Shown: positions 1 to 6,772 of the stretch, one piece after another | How the letters are laid out: each line of letters begins with the position of its first letter | Numbering within the stretch: the first letter of the stretch is position 1 | Source of the DNA: CAYOXD01 sp964407825 | Lineage (GTDB): Bacteria > Desulfobacterota > Desulfobacteria > Desulfobacterales > JAFDDL01 | Direction of reading: 5' to 3' | DNA length: 8,362 nucleotides | Assembly (NCBI GenBank): GCA_964407825.1 | Contig: CAYOXD010000119.1 | Coordinates: 1-8,362 of the forward strand | The notes under the pieces: model-generated | Seen by the model: only the letters and a program-made list of their open reading frames with translations | What the model was told of the DNA's origin: nothing | Database searches by the model: none | Program-made: the position numbers and the translations under genes

Positions 1-760
1 GGGTGGTCCCCCGGCCTTCGGACAGGCAGGTGCCCTCCCAGATGACCTGGCCCGGATAGACGACCGCAGATGTCGGGGTGGGCAGGTTCGGCGAGGGGGC
101 GATCCATGGGAGGCCCGTGTCCTCGAAATACATCCAACGCTGCCACCCCGTCATGGGAACCACCGTCAGATTGCAGGCAATGCCGTAAGCCTCGTTGAAC
201 AACCGGGCCAGCTCACCGATGGTCATGCCATGGCGCATGGGAATCGGATAGCGACCCACAAAGGAGGCGTACTCGGGGCAGAGGCAGTTGCCCTCCACCT
301 GCCGGCCGCCGATGGGGTTCGGTCGGTCGAGAACGATCACCCGCTTCCCCTGTTCCCGGGCCGCCTCCATGCAGTGGGCCAGGGTGTAGATGAAGGTGTA
401 GACCCGGGTGCCCGCATCCTGCAGATCCACCACGAGGGTGTCGATGGTGTCGAGCATCTCGGCGGAGGGTTTCCGGACCTCCCCGTAGAGACTGAAAATG
501 GGGATTCCCAGGTGCTCGTCGACCCCGTGTGTTGATTCGATCATGTTGTCCTGCTTGTCCGAGAGAAAGCCATGCTGGGGAGAAAAGAGGGCAGCCAGCT
601 TTCCCGGAAAGCGCTGGGAAATCAGATCCCTGGCATGTCGGAAGGCCGGGTCCACGGAGGCCGGGTTGCACAGAAGGCCCAGGCGGCGGCCGGCGATGGC
701 CTCCGGTGGGGACATCAGCCACTGGTTCAGGCCAGGGGAAACGACAGGTGTTGGGTTCAT
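1..760 (-). CDS. DUF1343 / NamZ-like exo-beta-N-acetylmuramidase, C-terminus cut by window edge
   Basis: The reading frame is open from the ATG at 760-758 to the left edge, giving 253 codons with no stop, so the C-terminus is missing. Family marks in order are LLCNPASV (29-36), SPQHGF (60-65), a DLQDAGTRVYTF stretch (112-123), VLDRPNPIGG (143-152), MRHGMTIGEL (175-184), PSPNLPT (222-228) and LSEGRGT near the cut end (246-252). These define DUF1343, whose characterised members (NamZ, glycoside hydrolase family 171) release N-acetylmuramic acid from the non-reducing ends of peptidoglycan fragments. The family is usually about 400 residues, so roughly 140 are outside the window. The N-terminus has no signal peptide or lipobox, suggesting a cytoplasmic enzyme acting on imported muropeptides; this is inference. 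The start is fixed by a 4-bp ATGA overlap with recJ; its own Shine-Dalgarno is weak, so translational coupling is likely. Residue 62 is Gln where many members have Glu (PEHG). The family call is secure; the substrate is inferred. Confidence 0.9.
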   Translation of the reverse strand, partial: MNPTPVVSPGLNQWLMSPPEAIAGRRLGLLCNPASVDPAFRHARDLISQRFPGKLAALFSPQHGFLSDKQDNMIESTHGVDEHLGIPIFSLYGEVRKPSAEMLDTIDTLVVDLQDAGTRVYTFIYTLAHCMEAAREQGKRVIVLDRPNPIGGRQVEGNCLCPEYASFVGRYPIPMRHGMTIGELARLFNEAYGIACNLTVVPMTGWQRWMYFEDTGLPWIAPSPNLPTPTSAVVYPGQVIWEGTCLSEGRGTT

Positions 761-2472
761 TGGATTTCTTCTATGAGAAGTTGGAGGTTCTTTTTGCCGT
801 CCCAGCGGTTCCAGCGCAGCCTGAAGGCGATTTTCTCCAGGTACCTGGGTTTGGCGTCCATGCGTTCGGCATTGAACTGGATGGCGCTGAGGGGCTGGGT
901 GGATTTGGCGGAAGGCTGCACCAAGGCCATCTTCCAATGGGCCTGGGAGAGGGCCTGGGCGAAGGTCACCCGAAGGTTCCGGGCCATGAAGAGGGGCTCT
1001 GGATTGGCTTCTCCGTAAGGCTTGAGCCTCTCCAGCTCATCGGCAAGCCGGGGCGATATCTGGTCGAAGGAGATCTCCTGGTCCAGGGTCAGCTCGGGGA
1101 CGAACCGGGCCGGGTCCGTGCGTTCCCTTACCAGGTTTTCGAAGCGTTCGGTGAACCGCTCCAGGTTCTCCGGTTTGATGGACAGACCCGCCGCACCGGC
1201 ATGACCGCCGAAGCCCTCCAGGCACTCGCCCGCGGCCTTCAACCCCTCGCACAGGTCGAATCCGGGGATGCTTCGGCCGGAGCCTCTGCCTATCCCACTG
1301 CGGGTCGAGATCAGGATCACCGGCCGCTGGTATCGATCCACCAGCTTGGCCGCAACGATGCCCAGGACCCCCTCATGCCACTGGGGGTCGCAGAGGACCA
1401 GCGCGGGCCGGCGGTTCAGATCCTGCCGAAGCATCAGCCGTTCCTGGATATTCCGCAGCATCCGGGCCTCGATGGATTTCCGGGTTTCGTTCAGCTCGTT
1501 CAGCTCGGCCGCCAAACCGGCGGCCTCCTTCCCGTCCGTGGCGGTCAACAACGCCACGGCGGTCCTGGCATGACCGATTCTTCCGGCGGCATTGATCCTG
1601 GGGGCCAAGCGGAAGGCGATATCCTCTTCGCTGACGGGATCCCGGATGGCCGAGGACGCGAGAAGCGCCTGGATTCCGGGTCTCGCGCCGACGGACATTA
1701 CCTCGAGACCGAGGCGGGTGAGAATTCGGTTTTCACCGGTCATGGGAACGATATCCGCCACGGTTCCCAGGGCCACCAAATCGCAGGCGCTCTTCAGGTT
1801 CGGCTCCGGCCGATTCCGCCAGAACCCATGATCCCTCAAATGCTTTCGCAGGCATATCAGGAGCAGATATGCCACACCGACCCCGGCAAGGGAGGAAAAT
1901 TCATCAGATGTATCCCGTCGCTTCGGATTGATGACGGCCAAAGCGCCGGGCAGGCCGTCCGGCACCTGATGGTGGTCGGTGATGATCACATCAATGCCCG
2001 CGGCAGCGGCGGCCTGTACGGCCCGGTGGCTTCCGATGCCGCAGTCCACCGTGATGAGCAGCCGGAATCCGTTCGGTACCGCATGTTCCTCAATGTGCGT
2101 TTCGGAAAGGCCGTAGCCCTCGGTGACCCGATGCGGCACATAGTAATCGACCTTCGCCCCCACCTCCTCCAAGAACCCGAGCAGCAGCGATGTGGCGGTG
2201 ACCCCGTCCACGTCATAGTCCCCGAAGACGAGGATCTTTTCCTCCCGCAGAAGTGCATCGTGAATCCGGGATACCGCCCGGTCCATATCCTTGAGCTCAA
2301 AGGGGGAACGCAGATCCCTCAGGTTGGCATCCAAGAAGGCGGTCGCCGCGGCAGGGGTCGTAAATTCTCTGTTGGCCAGGACGGCAGCGGTCACGGGATG
2401 GCATCCCAGGGCATCGCAGAGCTGTCTTACGATGCCCGTGTCCGGTCTTCGAATATGCCACTTCCTCTTCAT
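757..2472 (-). CDS. recJ: Single-stranded-DNA-specific 5'-3' exonuclease RecJ
   Basis: This encodes a 571-residue cytoplasmic Mn2+/Mg2+-dependent exonuclease of the DHH family. It degrades single-stranded DNA 5' to 3' in RecF-pathway recombination, mismatch repair and fork processing. Motif I DYDVDG lies at 85-90, the VDCGIGS motif at 142-148, DHH at 166-168, LAGVGVAYL at 195-203, DLVALGTVADIVP at 231-243, and RINAAGRIG at 292-300. The DHHA1 domain follows, with HEGVLGIVAAKLVDRY (366-381), GRGSGRS (395-401) and the GGH motif (422-424). A C-terminal OB-like region contains LKPYGEANPEP (483-493). Every catalytic motif is intact and the length is typical. The frame is open upstream to an ATG at 2634, but the 54 extra residues are unlike RecJ. 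I therefore start at the ATG at 2472, which has GGGA a few bases upstream. The stop overlaps the NamZ-like start by 4 bp. Confidence 0.95.
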   Translation of the reverse strand: MKRKWHIRRPDTGIVRQLCDALGCHPVTAAVLANREFTTPAAATAFLDANLRDLRSPFELKDMDRAVSRIHDALLREEKILVFGDYDVDGVTATSLLLGFLEEVGAKVDYYVPHRVTEGYGLSETHIEEHAVPNGFRLLITVDCGIGSHRAVQAAAAAGIDVIITDHHQVPDGLPGALAVINPKRRDTSDEFSSLAGVGVAYLLLICLRKHLRDHGFWRNRPEPNLKSACDLVALGTVADIVPMTGENRILTRLGLEVMSVGARPGIQALLASSAIRDPVSEEDIAFRLAPRINAAGRIGHARTAVALLTATDGKEAAGLAAELNELNETRKSIEARMLRNIQERLMLRQDLNRRPALVLCDPQWHEGVLGIVAAKLVDRYQRPVILISTRSGIGRGSGRSIPGFDLCEGLKAAGECLEGFGGHAGAAGLSIKPENLERFTERFENLVRERTDPARFVPELTLDQEISFDQISPRLADELERLKPYGEANPEPLFMARNLRVTFAQALSQAHWKMALVQPSAKSTQPLSAIQFNAERMDAKPRYLEKIAFRLRWNRWDGKKNLQLLIEEIQ

Positions 2473-2632
2473 AGACGTTCCCATATCCCATCGGCGGACA
2501 TCCCACAACAGGAAAGCGGCTGTGTCTTTACCGAGCTGACCATCGGGAATTGTGGCTTGAAAAGGCCAAGGCGATGGTGCTACCGTAATATAACGTAATA
2601 TAAATGGAGGGAGAGCGCAGCTTCGGGGGGCC
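2473..2632. promoter_or_regulatory. Divergent intergenic region between recJ and the miaB operon
   Basis: These 160 bp should hold promoters for both recJ (minus) and the DUF4911-miaB-BFN run (plus). The only AT-rich island is 2584-2604, which offers several -10-like hexamers on the plus strand (TAATAT at 2586 and 2596, TATAAA at 2599). I could not pair any of them with a convincing -35 at 16-18 bp. No clear minus-strand promoter was found. Assignment as a promoter region follows from the divergent gene layout, not from a consensus match. Confidence 0.5.
2584..2603. repeat. Perfect tandem duplication of a 10-bp AT-rich unit
   Basis: The unit CGTAATATAA occurs twice in direct tandem with no mismatch, one helical turn apart, in the AT-rich part of the divergent promoter region. 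It ends about 30 bp before the DUF4911-like start codon and overlaps the candidate -10 hexamers. Two operator half-sites on one face of the helix would look like this, but so would a chance duplication. Confidence 0.55.
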
Positions 2633-2890
2633 ATGGAATCGTTGAAACGGTATTATCGAATGGATCGTCGCGCCATTCATCTACTCAGGTTCTTCCTGGA
2701 GGCTTACGACGGGATTGCGGGGCTGAGCACCATCGATGCCCGGGCGGGGCTCGTGGTGCTTCATGTGGCACCGGGCTGCGAGGACGAGGTGGCGGCGCTT
2801 ATCGAGGAGATGCAACAGGACATCCTGCTCCAGCCGGTCGAGCCCCCGATGGAGGGGAGGGGGGCCGCTGAGGCGGGTGGACTTTTTTGA
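2633..2890 (+). CDS. Small DUF4911-like protein, first gene of the miaB operon
   Basis: This is an 85-residue soluble protein with no signal peptide or membrane segment. The core (residues 8-62) reads like the DUF4911 family: a RxxIHLLRFFLEAYDG helix, a short strand ending in STIDAR (37-42), then LVVLHVAPGCEDEV (45-58) and a final helix. The tail after about residue 70 is Pro/Gly-rich and probably disordered. The function of DUF4911 is unknown. From memory it is often found directly upstream of miaB in deltaproteobacterial lineages, which suggests a link to tRNA modification or to MiaB production; that is inference. Its stop overlaps the miaB start by one base (TGATG). I use the ATG at 2633, preceded by a run of six G; an in-frame ATG at 2660 would give 76 residues and still keep the core. 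Confidence 0.75.
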   Translation: MESLKRYYRMDRRAIHLLRFFLEAYDGIAGLSTIDARAGLVVLHVAPGCEDEVAALIEEMQQDILLQPVEPPMEGRGAAEAGGLF

Positions 2891-4296
2891 TGAATGAAAT
2901 GAAAACAAAACAGGTTTATATCCAGACGATCGGTTGCCAGATGAATGTCTATGATTCGGACCGAATGGCCCAGGCCTTGAAAACCATCGGCTTTACAAGG
3001 ACCTGGCAGGTCGAGAAGGCAGACCTCATTTTGCTCAATACCTGCTCGGTCAGGGAGAAGGCCGAGCAGAAGGCCTTCAGCTTTCTGGGACGGCTGCCGG
3101 GATTGAAGACGGAAAACCCCGATCTTCTCATCGGCGTTGGCGGCTGTGTTGCCCAGCAGGAGGGGGAGCGAATTCTCCAGCGGGCACCCTACGTCGATCT
3201 TGTCTTCGGCACCCGGGCCATTGACCGGCTGCCGGCCATGGTGCGGCGGGCCACGGAGAAGCGATGCCGGATCGTCGATGTGGACTTGAGTGAAGCAGCC
3301 ATGGCACCGTTTCCCATCGAAAGCGACGACCGGAACGGGACCCCGCAGCCCGCCCGGTTTGTCACCGTCATGCGGGGCTGTGATAATTTTTGCGCCTATT
3401 GCGTGGTGCCCTTTGTCAGAGGCCGCGAGACGAGCCGGGCACCGGAGGAAATCCTCTCCGAGGTTCGTTCCCTAGTAGCAGCCGGTACCCGGGAGGTCAC
3501 CCTGCTGGGGCAGAACGTGAACAGCTACGGGCGGAAAGAGGGGCTGTGTACCTTTTCGGAGCTGCTGGCCCAAGTCAATGCCATCGAGGGGCTGGAGCGG
3601 ATCCGATTCACCACCTCCCACCCCAAGGACCTCTCCCAGGAGCTGATCGAGGCTTTTGGACGTCTGGGCAAACTCTGCCATCACATTCATCTTCCGGTTC
3701 AGTCGGGGTCGAATCGGATTCTGGCGTTGATGAACCGCCGGTACACCCGGGAGATGTATCTGGAGAAGCTGGCCAGATTGCGCGCGGCTTGTCCGGGGAT
3801 TGCCGTTTCATCGGACATCATTGTGGGGTTTCCCGGGGAGACGGCCGATGATTTTCAGGAAACCCTCCATCTGCTGGAAACGGTGCGATATGACAGCCTC
3901 TTTGCCTTTGCCTATTCCGACCGGCCCCATGCCCCGGCGGTTCATTTTGACGGGAAGGTTCCTGAGGCCCAACGAAGGGCCAGGCTGCAGTCCCTGCTGG
4001 CGCTTCAGGCCCGCATCACCGCCGAAAAGAATCGGAGCATGGTGGGCGCCATCGTGACCGTTCTGGTGGAAGGTCCCGCCAAACGTGGCGCCGAAACCCC
4101 GCCGTCCGATTCAGTGCCACAGTGGACAGGACGCACAAGCACCAACAAGATCGTCAACTTTATCGCTCGGGGGGAGGATAGCGCATCCGAGCTGACCGGC
4201 AAACTGGTGGCGGTACGGATCGACAGGGCCTTGCGCCATTCCCTATGGGGCGTCGCAGTTCGCACCAGGAAAGGAGCTAACCGTTATGCTGCATAA
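2890..4296 (+). CDS. miaB: tRNA-2-methylthio-N6-dimethylallyladenosine synthase MiaB
   Basis: This 468-residue radical-SAM methylthiotransferase adds a methylthio group to i6A37 of tRNAs that read UNN codons, giving ms2i6A. The N-terminal UPF0004 domain carries the auxiliary-cluster cysteines C16 (in TIGCQMN), C52 (in LNTCSVREKA) and C86 (in GGCVAQQEG). The radical-SAM CxxxCxxC motif is C164, C168 and C171, in MRGCDNFCAYC. The segments TSHPKDLS, HLPVQSGSNRIL and DIIVGFPGE mark the TIM-barrel core. A C-terminal TRAM domain includes GRTSTNKIVNF. All six cluster ligands are present and the length is normal, so it should be active. The start is the ATG at 2890, fused to the upstream stop as TGATG; the preceding TTG (2887) is a less likely alternative. 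The last 11 bases overlap the next gene. The substrate tRNA needs prior MiaA prenylation; miaA is not in this window. Confidence 0.96.
   Translation: MNEMKTKQVYIQTIGCQMNVYDSDRMAQALKTIGFTRTWQVEKADLILLNTCSVREKAEQKAFSFLGRLPGLKTENPDLLIGVGGCVAQQEGERILQRAPYVDLVFGTRAIDRLPAMVRRATEKRCRIVDVDLSEAAMAPFPIESDDRNGTPQPARFVTVMRGCDNFCAYCVVPFVRGRETSRAPEEILSEVRSLVAAGTREVTLLGQNVNSYGRKEGLCTFSELLAQVNAIEGLERIRFTTSHPKDLSQELIEAFGRLGKLCHHIHLPVQSGSNRILALMNRRYTREMYLEKLARLRAACPGIAVSSDIIVGFPGETADDFQETLHLLETVRYDSLFAFAYSDRPHAPAVHFDGKVPEAQRRARLQSLLALQARITAEKNRSMVGAIVTVLVEGPAKRGAETPPSDSVPQWTGRTSTNKIVNFIARGEDSASELTGKLVAVRIDRALRHSLWGVAVRTRKGANRYAA
4271..4276 (+). promoter_or_regulatory. Shine-Dalgarno site for the BFN gene, inside miaB
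   Basis: AAGGAG, a full match to the anti-Shine-Dalgarno core, lies 9 nt before the ATG at 4286 and within the last codons of miaB. It supports that start and implies independent ribosome loading at the overlap. Confidence 0.8.
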
Positions 4297-4786
4297 AGCG
4301 AGCATTGCCGGAATGACGATGGATCCGGAATCGAACAATCCCATCGTTTTTTTAAGGACCGATGACGGCGGTGAGGTGATTCCCATCTGGATCGGGCTGC
4401 TGGAAGCCACTTCCATTGCCTCTGTGCTCCAAGACATACAGTTTGACAGACCCATGACCCACGATCTTTTCAAGAACTTCATGGGACGGGTCCATGTTGA
4501 ATTGATGAAGATCGAGATCTGCGACATCCGCGATAATACCTTTTTCGCCCGGATGCACTTTGAGTCCAAGGAGTCGGTCATCGAAATGGATGCTCGGCCC
4601 AGCGACGCCATTGCCCTTGCCCTGCGACTCAGCGCTCCGATTTACATCGATGATGTGGTCATCGAGAAATCGAAAACCCAGGAGCATGTCCAAGCCGAAG
4701 CGAGCGACCAGAGCCAGGAAGGGAAAAAATGGGCGGATTACCTAGAGAAGCTGTCTCCCGATGCTTTCGGAAAATATAAGGTCTGA
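4286..4786 (+). CDS. Bifunctional nuclease (BFN / DUF151) family protein
   Basis: This is a 166-residue soluble protein of the BFN/DUF151 family, named after plant and bacterial proteins reported to have both RNase and DNase activity. Visible signatures are VIPIWIGLLEATSIA (31-45), RPMTHDLF (55-62) and the highly conserved RPSDAIALALR (104-114). A charged linker rich in Gln, Glu and Ser (128-147) leads to a C-terminal WADYLEKLSPDAFGKYKV segment (149-166), as in other members that end in a short helix and a GKYK tail. The gene overlaps the miaB end by 11 bp and has a strong Shine-Dalgarno, so it is the third member of that operon. Its biological substrate is unknown; the pairing with a tRNA-modification enzyme suggests a role in RNA metabolism, but that is inference. 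Confidence 0.92.
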   Translation: MLHKASIAGMTMDPESNNPIVFLRTDDGGEVIPIWIGLLEATSIASVLQDIQFDRPMTHDLFKNFMGRVHVELMKIEICDIRDNTFFARMHFESKESVIEMDARPSDAIALALRLSAPIYIDDVVIEKSKTQEHVQAEASDQSQEGKKWADYLEKLSPDAFGKYKV

Positions 4787-4950
4787 GGGGGCCTATAGGC
4801 TGGATCGCCGAGGCCGGGGCTTTGGGGGGGCTTCCGCATAAAAATCTATTGACAAGTCCCATTGGAATAGGCCATGTGTCAAAGGCTTTACATCTATGTA
4901 GACGCATTTGGTTGCCCTTACTGTATTCTTTCCAGCAGAATGGTCTGATC
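4787..4950 (+). promoter_or_regulatory. Gap upstream of the response regulator with two inverted repeats and a -35-like hexamer
   Basis: No gene is visible here. A consensus -35 hexamer TTGACA lies at 4849-4854, but no good -10 follows at 16-18 bp. TTGACA also forms a perfect 6-bp inverted repeat with TGTCAA at 4876-4881, and a second repeat, TACAT-CT-ATGTA, lies at 4889-4900. A 10-bp palindrome, GCCTATAGGC (4791-4800), follows the BFN stop but has no U-tract, so I do not call a terminator. The region probably carries the promoter of the response regulator and possibly an operator. Confidence 0.4.
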
Positions 4951-5331
4951 GTGAGTACGGTTCTTGTTATCGACGATGAAAAGGCGATTGTCGAGATGTT
5001 GTACCGGGCTCTGACGCGCTTTGGGTATGCGGTGTTGACCGCCTTCAGCGGCCGGGAGGGCATCGAGATTTTTGATCAATCCGCCATCGACGTGGTGGTG
5101 ACGGATCTCCTGATGCCTGGCCTGGATGGGGTTGAGGTGCTCAGGCATGTCCGGCAGTCCCGCCACAAAGATATACCTGTCATCGCCATGTCCGGCACCC
5201 CCAATCTTTTGGGAAATCATGATTTCGACCTGGTGATCTCCAAACCCTTCTCCATTTATGAGCTTCTGGATCACGTTCGCTATGTTTGTCCCCCCGATGC
5301 CGGCAGGGTCAATTGTGACGAAAATGGTTGA
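4951..5331 (+). CDS. Single-domain (CheY/Spo0F-like) response regulator
   Basis: This is a 126-residue protein made only of a receiver domain. The acidic pair D8 and D9 lies in VLVIDDE, the phospho-acceptor is D52 in VVVTDLLMPGLDG, the conserved Ser/Thr position is S81 in IAMSGT, and the conserved lysine is K98 in SKPF. All phosphorylation residues are therefore intact. There is no DNA-binding or enzymatic output domain, so it must act by phosphotransfer or protein contact. No histidine kinase is nearby, so the partner is unknown. The GTG at 4951 begins exactly at the first beta strand. The frame is open upstream to 4822, but that extension is not receiver-like and crosses the probable promoter. 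No strong Shine-Dalgarno precedes the GTG, so the start is less sure than the gene. The 3' end overlaps the opposite-strand epimerase by 23 bp. Confidence 0.9.
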   Translation: MSTVLVIDDEKAIVEMLYRALTRFGYAVLTAFSGREGIEIFDQSAIDVVVTDLLMPGLDGVEVLRHVRQSRHKDIPVIAMSGTPNLLGNHDFDLVISKPFSIYELLDHVRYVCPPDAGRVNCDENG

Positions 5332-6283
5332 TTACCTGGCTTAGAATCGTATCCAGATCCGTCTTGGCGATAAAGCCTACTGCCTGGCGGATTTTTTCAA
5401 TCCCCGGTACCCTGCGTTGCATGTCTTCGAAATCCTTTTCGAACGCTTCATTGTAAGGTACCAGTTTGATTTCCGAACGGGATGCGGTGGCCTGGATGAT
5501 CCGCTGGGCCAACTCCAGAATGGAGACTTCCTCTGTCCCGCCGATGTTGAACACCTCACCGAGCGTGCGATCGGATTCCATCAAAGCCATCAGTGCCCGC
5601 ACCACATCCTTGACGTACGTGAAGGTGCGTGTTTGGGTGCCGTCCCCATATACCTGGATCGGCTCGTTCCGTAGGGCCTGGTTGACGAATCGGGGCAGCA
5701 CCATGCCGTAGGTGCCGGTTTGCCGGGGTCCCACGGTGTTAAACAGCCGGGCGATGATCACCTCCAGCCCCTTGGTCCGGTGGTAGGCAAGGGCGGTAAA
5801 TTCATCCAGGAGCTTGGACGCGGCGTAGCTCCATCGAAACTTGCTGGATGGGCCATAGATGATGTTGTCCGTTTCCACCAGGGGGGCATGGGTATGCTTG
5901 CCGTATACCTCGGAGGAGGAGGCGATCAGGACCCGCTTCTTGAATTTGGCGCAGAGGTCCAGGACATTTTCCGTTCCATGGATGTTGGTTTTTATGGATT
6001 CCAGTGGGTTGTCGAGGATGTAGCGAACGCCGACGGCAGCCGCCATGTGGAACACAACATCACAGGTGCCCACGAGTTCGAGCATGAGGTTGTAGTTTAA
6101 AATGGTGTCCGTATACATCTGCAGGCGGTTCTTATATCGGATGTCCTTTTGAAGCGCATTGATATTTGCCAGGGAACCAGTGGACAGGTTGTCGACGATG
6201 TATACCGTATCCCCCCTCTCCAGAAACGATTCGGTGAGGTGGGATCCGATAAATCCGGCGCCGCCGGTGATTAATACCCGCAT
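5309..6283 (-). CDS. NAD-dependent nucleotide-sugar epimerase/dehydratase (extended SDR)
   Basis: This 324-residue cytoplasmic enzyme belongs to the extended short-chain dehydrogenase/reductase family acting on nucleotide-activated sugars. The Rossmann signature TGGAGFIG is at 6-13, D31 at the end of the second strand suits NAD(H), and HMAAAVGV (79-86) is a typical cofactor-contact strand. SSSEVYG at 122-128 supplies the catalytic Ser, and the YxxxK pair is Y153/K157 in SYAASK. ARLFNTVGPRQTG (178-190) and VYGDGTQTRTFTYVKDV (211-227) are substrate-side motifs of the GalE/UDP-sugar epimerase and decarboxylase group. All catalytic residues are present and the length is usual. The exact reaction (4-epimerase, decarboxylase or dehydratase) cannot be told from the sequence. 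An AAGGAG site 6 nt upstream fixes the start. It probably supplies a sugar for surface polysaccharide, but no glycosyltransferase is adjacent. Confidence 0.92.
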   Translation of the reverse strand: MRVLITGGAGFIGSHLTESFLERGDTVYIVDNLSTGSLANINALQKDIRYKNRLQMYTDTILNYNLMLELVGTCDVVFHMAAAVGVRYILDNPLESIKTNIHGTENVLDLCAKFKKRVLIASSSEVYGKHTHAPLVETDNIIYGPSSKFRWSYAASKLLDEFTALAYHRTKGLEVIIARLFNTVGPRQTGTYGMVLPRFVNQALRNEPIQVYGDGTQTRTFTYVKDVVRALMALMESDRTLGEVFNIGGTEEVSILELAQRIIQATASRSEIKLVPYNEAFEKDFEDMQRRVPGIEKIRQAVGFIAKTDLDTILSQVINHFRHN

Positions 6284-6289
6284 CGGGTG

Positions 6290-6295
6290 CTCCTT
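6290..6295 (-). promoter_or_regulatory. Shine-Dalgarno site for the epimerase gene
   Basis: On the minus strand AAGGAG stands 6 nt before the ATG at 6283-6281. It is the strongest ribosome binding site in the window by spacing and match, and it decides the start. Confidence 0.85.
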
Positions 6296-6360
6296 TCTGT
6301 TCGTACCGGCTGATCGATACGATATCTCATGAGGTGGAAAGGCATGGTGTCCTCAACAAG

Positions 6361-6630
6361 TTATGGATGCTCTTGGTTTTCCTTCAGAAATAACCGGTGG
6401 TAATCGGACTTGGAAAAATGTTGTTTGAGAATCCGATCGATGGTGTTGAAGAGCACCTCCAGGTCCGAATCGGGCAACCGGGGGACGAGGTGCTGCATCA
6501 CTTCGTCATCACTGAATTTTTGAAGGTAGTAGACGAGCGTGTGCTCATCGGTTTCCCGATCGAGCCCAAAGGCCACCAACCCTCCATATGTCTCCACAAA
6601 GCTGTGTGAGTGAATCGCCACGTTTCTCAA
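6361..6630 (-). CDS. Small conserved-looking protein of unknown function
   Basis: This encodes 89 residues from a TTG at 6630, or 86 from a GTG at 6621; the latter has GAG at close spacing upstream and I cannot decide between them. The protein is acidic, soluble and probably all-helical, with no signal peptide, cysteines or membrane segment. Striking features are a His-Ser-His near the N-terminus (residues 7-9), the segment FGLDRETDEHTLVYYLQKFSDD (21-42), and a C-terminal DYHRLFLK (76-83). It reads like a well-conserved small family rather than a chance frame. I have a vague memory of similar proteins labelled only 'cytoplasmic protein' in Desulfobacterota, but I cannot name a domain. The 77-bp gap to the epimerase has no obvious promoter, so the two may share a transcript. 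Function unknown. Confidence 0.75.
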   Translation of the reverse strand: MRNVAIHSHSFVETYGGLVAFGLDRETDEHTLVYYLQKFSDDEVMQHLVPRLPDSDLEVLFNTIDRILKQHFSKSDYHRLFLKENQEHP

Positions 6631-6706
6631 TTCTTTTTAGACGGTTTCGATTTTCATGACGGAGGCTTGCAGGAGCCGGTGGCCCCGGTATCTACTCCGA
6701 GGGGAC

Positions 6707-6735
6707 ACCATACTGTATCCATGGAGACAGGTCAA
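6707..6735 (-). promoter_or_regulatory. Candidate sigma70 promoter for the small unknown gene
   Basis: On the minus strand, TTGACC (6735-6730, five of six consensus bases) is followed after exactly 17 bp by TATGGT (6712-6707, four of six). Transcription would begin near 6700, giving an untranslated leader of about 70-80 nt before the small unknown gene. It is the best-spaced promoter match I found in the window, but it is unproven. Confidence 0.5.
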
Positions 6736-6772
6736 TATCGTCCTCGTTTTCCCTGTCGGCAGGGTCTATGCG

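Noticed and set aside
529..2598. A 689-codon plus-strand open frame opposite recJ and the NamZ-like gene
   Set aside because: The minus strand carries complete, motif-rich RecJ and NamZ-like proteins over the same bases. The antisense frame has low-complexity, family-less sequence and is a by-product of GC-rich codon use.
2473..2634. 54-residue N-terminal extension of RecJ from an ATG at 2634
   Set aside because: The extension does not resemble RecJ, crosses the divergent promoter region and would exceed the usual length; the ATG at 2472 gives a typical 571-residue protein.
4791..4830. Terminator after the BFN gene formed by GCCTATAGGC and following G-rich sequence
   Set aside because: The palindrome has almost no loop and is not followed by a T run; G runs instead follow.
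4822..4950. 43-residue N-terminal extension of the response regulator
   Set aside because: Receiver domains begin at the VLVIDDE strand; the extension covers a -35-like hexamer and inverted repeats and looks non-coding.
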